From positions 2,202,501 to 2,266,500 of the forward strand of contig NZ_CP095732.1 in assembly GCF_020447305.1 (NCBI RefSeq): a stretch of 64,000 bases of DNA, in the 5' to 3' direction. Made by a program: the position numbers and the translations under genes. The notes below the pieces were generated by a model. That model made no database searches, was not told where the DNA came from, and was given only the letters and a program-made list of their open reading frames with translations. This DNA comes from Abyssibius alkaniclasticus. GTDB lineage: Bacteria > Pseudomonadota > Alphaproteobacteria > Rhodobacterales > Rhodobacteraceae. Shown piece after piece: positions 1 to 9,057 of the stretch. Each line of letters opens with the position of its first letter. Within the stretch, counting starts at the first letter, position 1.

Positions 1-1874
1 CTGAGCGATTCATAGCGCCACTGGTCGGTATGCGCATACCATGCCGAGGTGGAGTTCATGTGCCGCGGCGGGCGCTGCCAGTCGAGCGCGAAGGCCAGTG
101 GCTGCCAGCCGGTTTGCGGGCGCAGCTTTTCCTGGCCGACATAGTGGCTCCAGCCGCCGCCCGACTGGCCGATACAACCGCACATCACCAGCATGTTGAT
201 CACACCGCGATAGTTCATATCCATGTGATACCAGTGGTTCATGGCCGCCCCGATTATGACCATAGACTTGCCATTGGTCTTTTCGGCATTGCGGGCAAAT
301 TCGCGCGCCACGGTAATGGTTTTATCGGCTGCAACGCCGGTAATTTTCTCGGCCCAGGCGGGGGTGCCGGGCATATCGGCGTTGAAATCGGTTGTGACCC
401 AGTCGCCGCCCAAACCACGGTCCAGCCCGTAATTGGCGCAAAGCAGGTCGAACACCGTGGCGACCTTGGTTTTGCCGCCCGCAAGGTCAAGCGTTTTTAC
501 GGGGATGTTGCGGGTCAGCACATCGGGGTGGGTGGTTTTGTGGAAATGCGCATGGGCCTTGCCGCCAAAATTGGGGAAGTCAACGCCGACAACCGCGTCA
601 TGGTCTTCATCCAGCACCAGCGACAGTTTCAGGCGCGTATCAGCATCGGCTGCGCGTTCCTCAAGGTTCCACGACCCTTTTTCGCCCCAGCGGAACCCGA
701 TGGACCCATTGGGCGCAACCATGTCGCCGGAAACCTCGTCAAGCGCGACGGTTTTCCAATCGGGGTTGTTGGCCTCGCCCAGCTTGTCGGAAAAGTCATC
801 GGCGCGTAAAAAGCGGCCGGGGATGAGCTTGCCGTCTTTTTCTTCCAGCTTCACCAGCATCGGCATGTCGGAATATTTGCGGCAGTAATCCTCGAAATAT
901 TCGGCCTGACGGTCGAGATGGTATTCGCGCAGAATGACATGGCCCATCGCAATGGCCAGCGCCGCATCGGTGCCCTGTTTGGGGTTCAGCCAGATATCGC
1001 CAAACTTGGCGGCCTCGGAATAATCGGGGCAGATGACCGCCGATTTGGTGCCGCGATAGCGTGCTTCGGTATAAAAATGCGCATCCGGCGTGCGGGTCTG
1101 CGGCACGTTGGAGCCCCAAAGCAGTAAAAAGCCCGCATTATACCAATCGGCCGATTCCGGCACGTCGGTCTGCTCGCCCCATGTCATCGGGCTGGCAGGG
1201 GGCAGGTCGCAATACCAGTCGTAAAACGACATGCAGACCCCGCCCATCAGCGACAGGTAGCGGCTGCCGGCAGCGTAAGAGACCATCGACATGGCAGGAA
1301 TGGGTGAAAAGCCGAAAATCCGGTCCGGCCCGTAGGTTTTGACGGTATAGGCATTGGCGGCGGCGATGATCTCGGTCGATTCATCCCATGTGGCGCGCAC
1401 AAACCCGCCCTTGCCGCGGGTTTTTACATAGCTTGCGCGCAAGATCGGGTCTTCCTGCAATGCCTTCCAGGCGGCGGTTGCGGGCATGTCCTTGCGCATC
1501 CGGCGCCATGCTTTCAGCAGATGGCCGCGGATCAGCGGGGTTTTGACGCGGTTGGCGGAATAGAGATACCACGAATAGCTGGCCCCACGGGCGCAGCCGC
1601 GCGGTTCGTGGTTGGGCAGGCCGGGGCGCGTGCGCGGATAGTCTGTCTGCTGGGTTTCCCATGTCACAATGCCGGATTTGACGTAGATTTTCCAGCTGCA
1701 CGAGCCGGTGCAGTTCACCCCGTGGGTCGAGCGGACGATCTTGTCATGCTGCCAGCGTTTGCGATAGGTGTCTTCCCAGTCGCGGTTTTCAATCGTGGTC
1801 TGGCCATGACCATCGGCAAAAGTGTCAACGCGCTTGGGCGTCAGGAAGTTCAGGCGGTCCAGCAGATGGCTCAT
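1..1874 (-). CDS. narG: Respiratory nitrate reductase alpha subunit (partial, N-terminal half)
   Basis: Catalytic Mo-bisMGD subunit of the membrane-bound cytoplasmic-facing nitrate reductase NarGHI, which reduces nitrate to nitrite with quinol electrons. About 624 codons are present; the family has about 1,250, so the rest lies beyond the left edge. The start is the ATG at 1874-1872, with GGAGA 8 nt upstream. The FS0 cluster ligands are visible as H51-x3-C55-x3-C59 with a fourth Cys near residue 94 (GCARGAS), the spacing known for E. coli NarG. The Mo-site stretch YDWYCDLPPASP followed by WGEQTDVPESADWYN is intact. It lies 52 nt downstream of narK on the same strand, so the operon order is narK-narG, presumably followed by narHJI outside the window. 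No frameshift is seen. Confidence 0.96.
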   Translation of the reverse strand, partial: MSHLLDRLNFLTPKRVDTFADGHGQTTIENRDWEDTYRKRWQHDKIVRSTHGVNCTGSCSWKIYVKSGIVTWETQQTDYPRTRPGLPNHEPRGCARGASYSWYLYSANRVKTPLIRGHLLKAWRRMRKDMPATAAWKALQEDPILRASYVKTRGKGGFVRATWDESTEIIAAANAYTVKTYGPDRIFGFSPIPAMSMVSYAAGSRYLSLMGGVCMSFYDWYCDLPPASPMTWGEQTDVPESADWYNAGFLLLWGSNVPQTRTPDAHFYTEARYRGTKSAVICPDYSEAAKFGDIWLNPKQGTDAALAIAMGHVILREYHLDRQAEYFEDYCRKYSDMPMLVKLEEKDGKLIPGRFLRADDFSDKLGEANNPDWKTVALDEVSGDMVAPNGSIGFRWGEKGSWNLEERAADADTRLKLSLVLDEDHDAVVGVDFPNFGGKAHAHFHKTTHPDVLTRNIPVKTLDLAGGKTKVATVFDLLCANYGLDRGLGGDWVTTDFNADMPGTPAWAEKITGVAADKTITVAREFARNAEKTNGKSMVIIGAAMNHWYHMDMNYRGVINMLVMCGCIGQSGGGWSHYVGQEKLRPQTGWQPLAFALDWQRPPRHMNSTSAWYAHTDQWRYESL

Positions 1875-1926
1875 GATATGGTCTCCGGTTTGAAAGGCGC
1901 GCCACCTGCGCGGCGCACCATGAATT

Positions 1927-4608
1927 TCAGCAGGGCACAGGGGCCGATTTGCGGGCGTAAAAGGCGAAGGTGATTGCCACACAGAGCGCATAGAAAACCG
2001 CAAAGCCCCAGAGCGCGGCATTGGGCGCACCGGTTATGGCAATAGAGCTGCCATAGGCTTTGGGAATGAAGAAGGCGCCATAGGCCGCAATCGCCGAGGT
2101 AAAGGCGATGATGGCCGCGCTTTCACGCCCCGCCTGTTTTTGATGCGCGGCGCTATCGAGCTGTGGCATCAGGCGCTTGATTTCCTTGTTCATGATCACG
2201 GGGATCATCTGGAAGGTCGAGGCATTGCCAACGCCTGTCAGGAAAAACAGCGCCATGAAACTGGCAAAGAACCCCCAGAAAAAGCCACCTTCACCACCCG
2301 AGGGCAGGAATTGCAGCACGCCCAGAACCGCGACGATCATCGCGATAAAGGTCCAGAGCGTGACGCGGCCACCACCGAACCTGTCGGAAATCCAGCCCGT
2401 GCCGGCCCGGCTCAGCGCGCCGACAAGCGGGCCAAGAAAGGCGTAGGACAGCGCGTTCACTTCCGGGAACTGGGTTTTCATCAGCAGCGGAAAGCCCGCC
2501 GAATAGCCGATGAAACTGCCGAAAGTGCCGGTGTAAAGAATGCACATGATCCAGTTATGGGCGCGCGAGAAGATGACCGCCTGATCGGCAAAGGATGATC
2601 TGGCCGAGGCGATATCATTCATGCCAAGATAGGCCGCGATCGAGGCGGCAATGATGAACGGCACCCAGACGAAGCCGGCGTTTTGCAACCAGAGCTGGCC
2701 ACCATCGCTTAGGGTTTGCGGGGTGCCCCCAAGCGCGCCGAACACGCCCATTGTAATGGCAATCGGCACCAGGAACTGCATGACCGACACACCAAGATTG
2801 CCAAGCCCGGCATTCAGCGCCAGTGCATTGCCCTTTTCCGCTTTGGGGTAGAAAAAGCTGATATTGGCCATAGACGAGGCGAAATTGCCACCGCCAAGAC
2901 CGCAGAGCAGCGCCAGCACGAGGAAGATCAGGTAAGGTGTTGACGGGTCTTGCACCGCATAGCCAATGCCCATTGCAGGCAGCAGCAGCGAGGCGGTTGA
3001 AAGCGTTGTCCACAACCGGCCCCCGAAAATCGGCACCATGAAGCTGTAGAATATCCGCAAGGTCGCCCCCGAAAGGCCGGGCAGGGCGGCCAGCCAGAAC
3101 AACTGGCCCTGGGTAAAGTCAAAGCCAATAGCCGGCAGGCGCGCCACCACGACCGACCACACCATCCAGACCGAAAAGGCCAGCAGCAGCGCGGGAATCG
3201 AGATCCACAGGTTGCGCCGGGCAATCTTGCGGCCCTTGCTCTCCCAGAAGGTCGCGTCTTCGGGTTGCCACTCGGTCAGCACGCCAGCCGGGGCTTCGGG
3301 CACCGGCATATCGGCGAATTCCGGCAATTCCGGCAGTGCATCACGCGCCACGCCCGGATTGGCGCGCTCCATGTTGCGGATGGACATATGCATCCAGGTC
3401 AGGGCCACGCCGACCAGCAGGAACAGGAACATGAAATTGGTGGTGTAAATGCCTGTGAGGTCGAGCAGCGCGCCAAAGATGATGGGCAGCACGAAACCGC
3501 CAAGCCCGCCGATCATGCCCACAAGCCCGCCGACCGAGCCGACATTGTCGGGGTAATATACCGGGATATGTTTGTAGACCGCGGCCTTGCCAAGGCTCAT
3601 GAAAAAGCCAAGCCCGAATATCGCCAGAACGAATGCCCCGAACCCCATAGAGGTGGTGAAGTTGATATTGCCGTCGCGGCCATGAATCGAATAGCTGGTG
3701 GGCGGATAGGCCAGCATGAACAGCAGGATCAACGAAAAGCCGAAGGTCCAATACATGACGGCGCGCGCGCCAAAACGGTCGGACAGATGCCCGCCATAGG
3801 CACGAAACAGCGAGGCGGAAAGCGAGAATGCCGCCGCCGCCATGCCCGCCGTGGTAATGCTGACATCATAAACCGCAACCAGATAATACGGCAGCCATAG
3901 GGCCAGTGCCACAAAAGCCCCGAACACGAAGAAATAATAAAGCGAGAAGCGCCAGACCTGAAGATTCTTGAGCGGTTCAAGCTGCTGGGCAAGCGTGGGT
4001 GCCTTCGCACCGGATTTGCGCCGCGCCTCAAAAACCGGGTCATTCTGGGCAAAGATGAAGAAGATGATCGCAATCGCGGCCAGGCCAAGCGCCCAGATAT
4101 TTGCAACCGCTTCCCAGCCATAGGCGACCATCACGAAGGGCGCGCCGAATTTCGTAACGGCAGCGCCCACGTTTCCGGCACCGAAAATGCCAAGCGCCGT
4201 GCCCTGCTTTTCACGCGGATACCAATGCGAGACATAGGCCACACCCACCGCAAAAGACCCGCCTGCAAGGCCAACGCCAAGCGCGGCCACCAGAAACATG
4301 GTGTAGGTCGTGGCCAGGGTCAGCAGCCATGTCGCCAGCGCCGCCAGCAGCATTTGCGCCGGAAACACGATGCGCCCGCCAAACTGCTCGGTCCAGATGC
4401 CCAGCATCAGGCGGGTCAGCGAGCCGGTCAGAACCGGGGTGGCGACCAGAACGCCAAACTGCGTTTCATTCAGCCCAAGCTGGTTTTTGATCTGCACACC
4501 GATAATCGCAAAAATCGTCCACACGGCAAAGTTCATCGTAAAGGCTACGGTGCTAAGGCCGAGTGCGCGGTTCTGTTGGCTGCGTGTTGGTCCCGCAAGC
4601 GCGTTCAT
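1927..4608 (-). CDS. narK: Two-domain nitrate/nitrite transporter (NarK1-NarK2 fusion)
   Basis: Inner-membrane major facilitator carrier of 893 aa, twice the usual NarK length, made of two complete 12-helix units (about residues 1-430 and 460-893) in one unbroken frame. Each half carries a nitrate-porter signature: GLAGGSFAVGVAYVSHWYP in the first, GLGGGNFASSMANISFFYP in the second. In Paracoccus the equivalent fused protein combines a NarK1-type proton/nitrate symporter with a NarK2-type nitrate/nitrite antiporter; the same division of labour is inferred here. The start ATG at 4608 has GAGAGGG upstream. A perfect FNR-type box lies 79 bp upstream of the start, so anaerobic induction with narG is likely. 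Confidence 0.95.
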   Translation of the reverse strand: MNALAGPTRSQQNRALGLSTVAFTMNFAVWTIFAIIGVQIKNQLGLNETQFGVLVATPVLTGSLTRLMLGIWTEQFGGRIVFPAQMLLAALATWLLTLATTYTMFLVAALGVGLAGGSFAVGVAYVSHWYPREKQGTALGIFGAGNVGAAVTKFGAPFVMVAYGWEAVANIWALGLAAIAIIFFIFAQNDPVFEARRKSGAKAPTLAQQLEPLKNLQVWRFSLYYFFVFGAFVALALWLPYYLVAVYDVSITTAGMAAAAFSLSASLFRAYGGHLSDRFGARAVMYWTFGFSLILLFMLAYPPTSYSIHGRDGNINFTTSMGFGAFVLAIFGLGFFMSLGKAAVYKHIPVYYPDNVGSVGGLVGMIGGLGGFVLPIIFGALLDLTGIYTTNFMFLFLLVGVALTWMHMSIRNMERANPGVARDALPELPEFADMPVPEAPAGVLTEWQPEDATFWESKGRKIARRNLWISIPALLLAFSVWMVWSVVVARLPAIGFDFTQGQLFWLAALPGLSGATLRIFYSFMVPIFGGRLWTTLSTASLLLPAMGIGYAVQDPSTPYLIFLVLALLCGLGGGNFASSMANISFFYPKAEKGNALALNAGLGNLGVSVMQFLVPIAITMGVFGALGGTPQTLSDGGQLWLQNAGFVWVPFIIAASIAAYLGMNDIASARSSFADQAVIFSRAHNWIMCILYTGTFGSFIGYSAGFPLLMKTQFPEVNALSYAFLGPLVGALSRAGTGWISDRFGGGRVTLWTFIAMIVAVLGVLQFLPSGGEGGFFWGFFASFMALFFLTGVGNASTFQMIPVIMNKEIKRLMPQLDSAAHQKQAGRESAAIIAFTSAIAAYGAFFIPKAYGSSIAITGAPNAALWGFAVFYALCVAITFAFYARKSAPVPC

Positions 4609-4686
4609 GGCTAACCCTCTCTAAAAAGGATGCCGCAATAAGGCGGCATTTCTCAGCCTCTATGCGCGAGCGGGCAAAAAATGGAT

Positions 4687-4700
4687 TTGATGCAAATCAA
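4687..4700 (-). promoter_or_regulatory. FNR/NarR-type box upstream of narK
   Basis: TTGATGCAAATCAA is an exact match to the CRP/FNR-family consensus TTGAT-N4-ATCAA, a perfect 5-bp inverted repeat. It sits 79 bp before the narK start codon on the minus strand, a usual distance for a class II activated promoter. In Paracoccus, narK is controlled by FNR-like NarR; which regulator acts here cannot be told from the site. Confidence 0.85.
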
Positions 4701-4748
4701 GCTTTGTGAAATTAATCCCGCAAATTTTTGCCGAAGGTCCAAAACGTA

Positions 4749-4786
4749 AAACGCCGCCAGGGCCATTACGGCGCGTGGCGGCGTTT
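4749..4786 (-). terminator. Hairpin terminator after the sugar ABC ATPase gene
   Basis: A 10-bp stem, AAACGCCGCC pairing with GGCGGCGTTT, lies 40 bp past the stop of the minus-strand ATPase gene. On the minus strand it is followed by TTTTACGTTTT, a broken U-tract. It separates the iclR-ATPase transcript from the narK promoter region. Confidence 0.6.
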
Positions 4787-4825
4787 GCTTTCAGAACAGC
4801 GGCTTGGCGGCGCTGCTACATGCGG

Positions 4826-5884
4826 TTAACGCAAGCGTTGTTGGGTTTGCGCGTCAAAAACCAGCATGGTGCTGCTGTCAAATGTAATGCTTGTGGCGCT
4901 GTCGGCTTTGGGGTCGTCATCGCCCTTGATTTCGACAACCAGCCGCTCGCCCGTCGCTGCCGTCAGATAGGCGTAGGACACGCCGCCAAGCTGCTCGACA
5001 AGGTCAACTTTAAGCGAATCGCCTTCAGACAGTTGCAGGGCTTGCGGGCGCAGGCCGATCGTCACCGCACGGCCCTCGGCGGGCAGGGCGACGCTGGTTT
5101 CAATCGCGCGGCCACCAAGACCGGGCACTGAAATTCTGCCACCTTCGACAGTGCCAGCCAGAAAATTCATGGCGGGCGAGCCGATGAACCCGGCCACGAA
5201 CACATTGTCGGGGTCGCGATACAGATCCATCGGCGCGCCGACCTGTTCGATATAGCCTGCCCGCAGCACGACGATCTTGTCGGCCAGCGTCATCGCTTCC
5301 ACCTGATCATGGGTGACGTAAATCATCGTGGTGCCCAGTTCCTTGTGCAGGCGGGCAAGCTCGACGCGCATTTCAACGCGCAGCTCGGCATCGAGGTTGG
5401 ACAGCGGCTCGTCAAACAGGAAGATTTCGGGGCCGCGCACAATGGCGCGCCCAATGGCCACGCGCTGGCGCTGGCCACCCGACAGCGCCTTTGGCTTGCG
5501 GTCGAGATAGGGTTCCAGCTTCAAAATCGCGGCGGCTTCAGCCACTTTGCGCGCGGTTTCGGCCTTGGGTGATTTGTTCATTTTCAGACCAAAGCCCATG
5601 TTCTGCTCCACCGTCATATGCGGATACAAGGCATAGGTCTGGAACACCATTGCCACGCCACGGTTGGCCGGGTCTTCATGGGTTACGTCATGCGTGCCGA
5701 TTTCGATTTTGCCGCCGGTGGTATGTTCCAGCCCCGCGATCATGCGCAGCAGCGTTGATTTTCCGCAGCCCGAAGGGCCGACGAAGACGCAGAATTCACC
5801 GTCATCCACCTCCAGATTCACCCCGTGGATGACCTGAACACTGTCGTATTTCTTGACCACATTCGTAAGTTTTACGCCCGACAT
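4826..5884 (-). CDS. Sugar ABC transporter ATP-binding protein (MalK/UgpC type)
   Basis: ATPase of a carbohydrate-uptake ABC (CUT1) system, 352 aa. Walker A is GPSGCGKST (residues 36-44), the signature LSGGQRQR is near 134-141, Walker B is IFLFDEP (154-160), followed by the D-loop SNLD and the switch histidine in YVTHDQVEAM. The C-terminal 120 residues form the TOBE/MalK regulatory domain. The start chosen is the ATG at 5884 with GGGAG upstream; an in-frame ATG 22 codons earlier lies inside iclR and lacks a good ribosome site. It starts 10 nt after the iclR stop, so both are co-transcribed. The divergent operon at 6.8-9.9 kb encodes a binding protein and two permeases but no ATPase, so this is its probable motor. 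Confidence 0.93.
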   Translation of the reverse strand: MSGVKLTNVVKKYDSVQVIHGVNLEVDDGEFCVFVGPSGCGKSTLLRMIAGLEHTTGGKIEIGTHDVTHEDPANRGVAMVFQTYALYPHMTVEQNMGFGLKMNKSPKAETARKVAEAAAILKLEPYLDRKPKALSGGQRQRVAIGRAIVRGPEIFLFDEPLSNLDAELRVEMRVELARLHKELGTTMIYVTHDQVEAMTLADKIVVLRAGYIEQVGAPMDLYRDPDNVFVAGFIGSPAMNFLAGTVEGGRISVPGLGGRAIETSVALPAEGRAVTIGLRPQALQLSEGDSLKVDLVEQLGGVSYAYLTAATGERLVVEIKGDDDPKADSATSITFDSSTMLVFDAQTQQRLR

Positions 5885-5894
5885 AGCATTCTCC

Positions 5895-6695
5895 CTAAAT
5901 TCCGTTCCGGCCTTGTTCTGGAAACAGCCAGTCGGCGGCATCCTTGCCAATATGTGTTGCGGCCCTAATCAGGGCGGGTTTCATCGCTTCCAGCGCGCCA
6001 AGGCTGTGGCGCGTTGTGGTGGAGGTAACAGACAGGCCGCCAACCACGCGCCCGGCAGGCGTGAGGATGGGGGCGGCAATGCAGATGATGCTCGGCTCGT
6101 GTTCTTCGCGGTCAAAGGAAATGCCGGCTTTGCGAATGGCGGCAAGCTCGGCGCGCAAGGCATCGGCACTGGTGATTGTGTGGGCCGTATAGGCGTGAAA
6201 GGCCTGTTTGGGGATCAGGCGCTCTAGCTCCGCCTCATCCAGAAAGGCCATCATCGCCTTGCCAACGCCTGTGCAATAGGCCGGGCCGATTTTTCCGGCT
6301 TGCGAAAACATCTCAACGGGCGAGACGGCGTTGCGCTTGTCGACATATAACACCTGCCCGTTGTCGAGCTGGGCGAGATGCACGGTTTCCCCAAGCTCGG
6401 CGCTGAGCGCATCGACATAGGGCAGGGCGATGGGCGCCAGCGAGCTTTGCTGCCAGGCCGCATGTGCCAGCCGCACCAGCCGCAATCCGGGGCGATAGGT
6501 TTGACGCTCGGCATCATAGGCCAGCATCCCCTGCGAGGTGAGGGTTTGCAAAAACCGATACAGCGTTGCCTTGGGATAGGCGCTGGTTGCAAGCATGTCC
6601 GACAGGCGCAAGGGGCGGCCAGCCGTGGCAACCTCATCCAGAATTGCCAGCGCCTTTCCGACCGTGCCGTCCTTATGCGCGTTGTCTTTCATCAT
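5895..6695 (-). CDS. IclR-family transcriptional regulator of the galactoside locus
   Basis: DNA-binding regulator of 266 aa. The N-terminal winged helix-turn-helix is at about residues 12-75 (KALAILDEVATAGRPLRLSD, then YPKATLYRFLQTL), followed by the IclR effector domain with the typical GxAYCTGVGKAMMAFL and FDREEHEPSIICIAAPI stretches. It is divergent to the sugar-transport and catabolic operon starting at 6816, with a 120-bp shared intergenic region holding a partial palindrome (6773-6789). By analogy with IclR regulators of sugar-acid pathways it probably senses a pathway intermediate such as galactonate or KDGal; the effector is a guess. Confidence 0.92.
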   Translation of the reverse strand: MMKDNAHKDGTVGKALAILDEVATAGRPLRLSDMLATSAYPKATLYRFLQTLTSQGMLAYDAERQTYRPGLRLVRLAHAAWQQSSLAPIALPYVDALSAELGETVHLAQLDNGQVLYVDKRNAVSPVEMFSQAGKIGPAYCTGVGKAMMAFLDEAELERLIPKQAFHAYTAHTITSADALRAELAAIRKAGISFDREEHEPSIICIAAPILTPAGRVVGGLSVTSTTTRHSLGALEAMKPALIRAATHIGKDAADWLFPEQGRNGI

Positions 6696-6725
6696 TCAAA
6701 CCTGCTGGGCATTTCACCGAATCTG

Positions 6726-6754
6726 TTGACAAGCATAGCAACTTTGCGCATCAT
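6726..6754 (+). promoter_or_regulatory. Candidate sigma-70 promoter of the galactoside operon
   Basis: A perfect -35 hexamer TTGACA (6726-6731), a 17-bp spacer and the -10-like CATCAT (6749-6754, 4 of 6 matches). It lies about 60 bp upstream of the binding-protein start. Evidence is by sequence match only. Confidence 0.4.
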
Positions 6755-6772
6755 TTCAATATTCAATACGAC

Positions 6773-6789
6773 GTTTCAAATAGTGGAAC
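6773..6789. promoter_or_regulatory. Candidate IclR operator
   Basis: GTTTCAAATAGTGGAAC is a partial palindrome: half sites GTTTCA and TGGAAC match in 5 of 6 positions around a 5-bp spacer. It lies between the divergent iclR and binding-protein genes, just downstream of the candidate promoter. Assignment to the adjacent IclR protein is inferred from position. Confidence 0.4.
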
Positions 6790-6815
6790 GATAATCGCAA
6801 CAATGGGAGGAATAC

Positions 6816-8057
6816 ATGTTGCATTTGAAGAAGACCGCCGGTCTTGCCCTGTCGGTTGCCCTGCTTGCGGGCGGCAGCGCATTGGCACAGCAGCGGACAT
6901 TGGTGTTCAACACCGACACATCAGACCCCGCGCCGCGCGCGGCGTTTGACCAGTTGATCGCCGATTTCGAGGCTGAAAACCCCGATATCGACGTTGTGGT
7001 GAACATGTTCGACCACGAAGGCTATAAAACAGCCATCCGCAACTTTCTGACCGCCGATTCACCCGACCTTGCCAACTGGTATGCCGGCAACCGCATGGCA
7101 CCGTTTGTAAATGCGGGCCAGTTCATGGATGTATCGGATGTTTGGGAAAGTGCTGGCCTGAATGAAAGCCTGGCCTCGGCCCGCGCCTCGATGACCATCG
7201 ATGAAAAGCAATGGGGCGTGCCCTATACCTATTACCAGTGGGGCATCTATTACAACAAGGATGTCTATGCACAGGTTGGTGCTGAAGTGCCTGCAAACTG
7301 GGATGAATTCATCGCCAATTGCGCGCTGTTCAAGGAGGCTGGCATCGACTGTCTGACCACCGGCACTTCGGCGCTGTGGCCGGGGGCCGGCATTTTCGAC
7401 TATATGAACCTGCGCACCAATGGTTACGAGTTCCACATGGCCCTGACCGCCGGTGAGGTTGCCTGGACAGACCAGCGCGTGCGCGACACGTTCGCCCAAT
7501 GGGCACGGCTTGTCGAGCCGGGCTATGTTACCGAAAACCACGCCGCGATTGACTGGCAGGATGCTGCAACCCTTCTGGTGCAGGGCCGGGCTGCCAACTA
7601 TGTCATGGGCAACTTTGCCGTGGCCACCTTCATGGATGGCGGCATGACCGAGGACAATCTGGGCTTCATGCCCTTCCCGGAAATCACCCCCGGCATTCCG
7701 CGGGCTGAAGATGCACCAACCGATACGGTGCATATCCCGGCCGGGGCCAAGAATGTGGAAGACGCAAAGCTGTTCCTGGCCTTCCTTGGCCGTGCAGACA
7801 CGCAGACACGCCTGAATGCCGCACTTGGCCAGTTGCCAGTGAACAACCAGTCGGAAGTGGGCGATGACCCCTATCTGACCGCCGGTTTTGCCATGCTGTC
7901 GGATGCCTACGCGCTTGCGCAGTTCTTTGACCGTGACGCACCTGCTGAAATGGCCAAGATCGGCATGGAGGGTTTCCAGGAATTCATGGTTCGCCCTGAA
8001 AACCTTGAAGACATATTGCAGCGTCTGGAAGCCGCACGTCAGCGGATTTACAACTAA
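6816..8057 (+). CDS. Sugar ABC transporter periplasmic binding protein (family 1)
   Basis: Secreted solute-binding protein of 413 aa for a CUT1 carbohydrate importer. Residues 1-24 are a signal peptide: Lys residues, a hydrophobic core, then GSALAQQ with cleavage after SALA. The mature protein shows the family-1 pattern, including the YTYYQWGIYYNKDVY region that aligns with MalE/UgpB-type proteins. The start ATG has GGGAGGAA upstream. It is first gene of the operon and is followed by a strong hairpin (8067-8089) and two permeases. Substrate is inferred to be alpha- and/or beta-galactosides, because genes for both an alpha- and a beta-galactosidase follow in the same transcript. Confidence 0.93.
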   Translation: MLHLKKTAGLALSVALLAGGSALAQQRTLVFNTDTSDPAPRAAFDQLIADFEAENPDIDVVVNMFDHEGYKTAIRNFLTADSPDLANWYAGNRMAPFVNAGQFMDVSDVWESAGLNESLASARASMTIDEKQWGVPYTYYQWGIYYNKDVYAQVGAEVPANWDEFIANCALFKEAGIDCLTTGTSALWPGAGIFDYMNLRTNGYEFHMALTAGEVAWTDQRVRDTFAQWARLVEPGYVTENHAAIDWQDAATLLVQGRAANYVMGNFAVATFMDGGMTEDNLGFMPFPEITPGIPRAEDAPTDTVHIPAGAKNVEDAKLFLAFLGRADTQTRLNAALGQLPVNNQSEVGDDPYLTAGFAMLSDAYALAQFFDRDAPAEMAKIGMEGFQEFMVRPENLEDILQRLEAARQRIYN

Positions 8058-8066
8058 GCTAAAGCT

Positions 8067-8089
8067 GGCGGCCCCGCATTGGGGCCGCC
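8067..8089 (+). other. Intercistronic hairpin after the binding-protein gene
   Basis: A perfect 9-bp stem, GGCGGCCCC/GGGGCCGCC, with the 5-nt loop GCATT, lies 9 nt after the binding-protein stop. There is no clean U-tract behind it. Such hairpins in ABC operons commonly stabilise the upstream binding-protein mRNA or cause partial termination, making binding protein more abundant than permease. Confidence 0.65.
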
Positions 8090-8141
8090 GCACCCATTTG
8101 TTTTGCACTTTTCGACAAACCCGAACGCGCCGAGGTAAGCC

Positions 8142-9056
8142 ATGACCATGACAAGCCAACCACCCCGGCAAAGCTGGTGGAAACGTAACCAGCAACGGCT
8201 AACGCCCTGGCTTTTTCTGGCCCCCGGCTTGCTGATGTTCGGCATCTATGTGGTCTACCCGATCCTTGAAAGCTTTCGCATTTCGTTTTTTCAATGGGAT
8301 GGGCTGGGCGAGATGAAATATATCGGCACCGACAATTATACCGAGCTTTGGGGCGACCGGAATTTCGTAACCTCGCTGAAAAACAACGTCATCTGGCTGG
8401 TGCTTTACATGCTGGCCGTGCCTGCGGGGTTGCTGATTGCGCTGTTCCTGAACCAGACCGTAACCGGCATCCGGCTTTACAAATCACTGTTCTTCTTTCC
8501 CTTCGTGATTTCCCAAGTCGTTGTCGGTCTGATGTTTTCATGGTTCTACGCGCCGAATTTCGGGCTGCTTTACAAGCTTACCGAATGGATTTCGGGCAAG
8601 GGCATTGCCGTGCTGGCCGACCCTGATCTGGTGACATATGGCGTGATCGCCGCCGGGCTCTGGCCGCAAATCGCCTATTGCATGATCTTGTATCTGACGG
8701 GGTTGAACAATGTTTCAACCGACCAGATCGAGGCGGCACGGCTTGACGGGGCCAAGGGCATCAAGATGCTGTGGTATGTCATTCTGCCGCAACTGCGCCC
8801 GGCAACCTTCATTGCCGTGGTTGTCACCGTCATCGGCGCGCTGCGCAGTTTCGACCTTATTTCGATCATGACGAATGGTGGCCCCTTCGGCTCGTCCCGC
8901 GTGCTGAGTTATTACATGTATGAACAGGCGCTTTCGGAATATGGCTACCGGATGGGTTACGGCGCGGCGATTGCGGTGGTGCTGTTTGGCATCATGATGG
9001 TGTTTATCTCGGGGTTCATCTGGAAGATGGTCCGCGATGAGAAGGGGGGCTACTAA
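8142..9056 (+). CDS. Sugar ABC transporter permease 1 (MalF/UgpA type)
   Basis: Inner-membrane permease of 304 aa with six predicted membrane segments. The cytoplasmic EAA loop that docks on the ATPase is visible as EAARLDGAKGIKMLWYVILPQLRP (positions roughly 195-218). The start is the ATG at 8142 after AGGTAAG; a second in-frame ATG two codons on is also possible. It is followed one base later by the second permease, so the two are translationally coupled and probably form the heterodimeric channel. Confidence 0.92.
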   Translation: MTMTSQPPRQSWWKRNQQRLTPWLFLAPGLLMFGIYVVYPILESFRISFFQWDGLGEMKYIGTDNYTELWGDRNFVTSLKNNVIWLVLYMLAVPAGLLIALFLNQTVTGIRLYKSLFFFPFVISQVVVGLMFSWFYAPNFGLLYKLTEWISGKGIAVLADPDLVTYGVIAAGLWPQIAYCMILYLTGLNNVSTDQIEAARLDGAKGIKMLWYVILPQLRPATFIAVVVTVIGALRSFDLISIMTNGGPFGSSRVLSYYMYEQALSEYGYRMGYGAAIAVVLFGIMMVFISGFIWKMVRDEKGGY

Positions 9057-9057
9057 G

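Noticed and set aside
1927-4608. Two separate narK genes joined by a sequencing error
   Set aside because: The frame is continuous without stop or frameshift, the linker is normal coding sequence, and the same fusion is known from Paracoccus.
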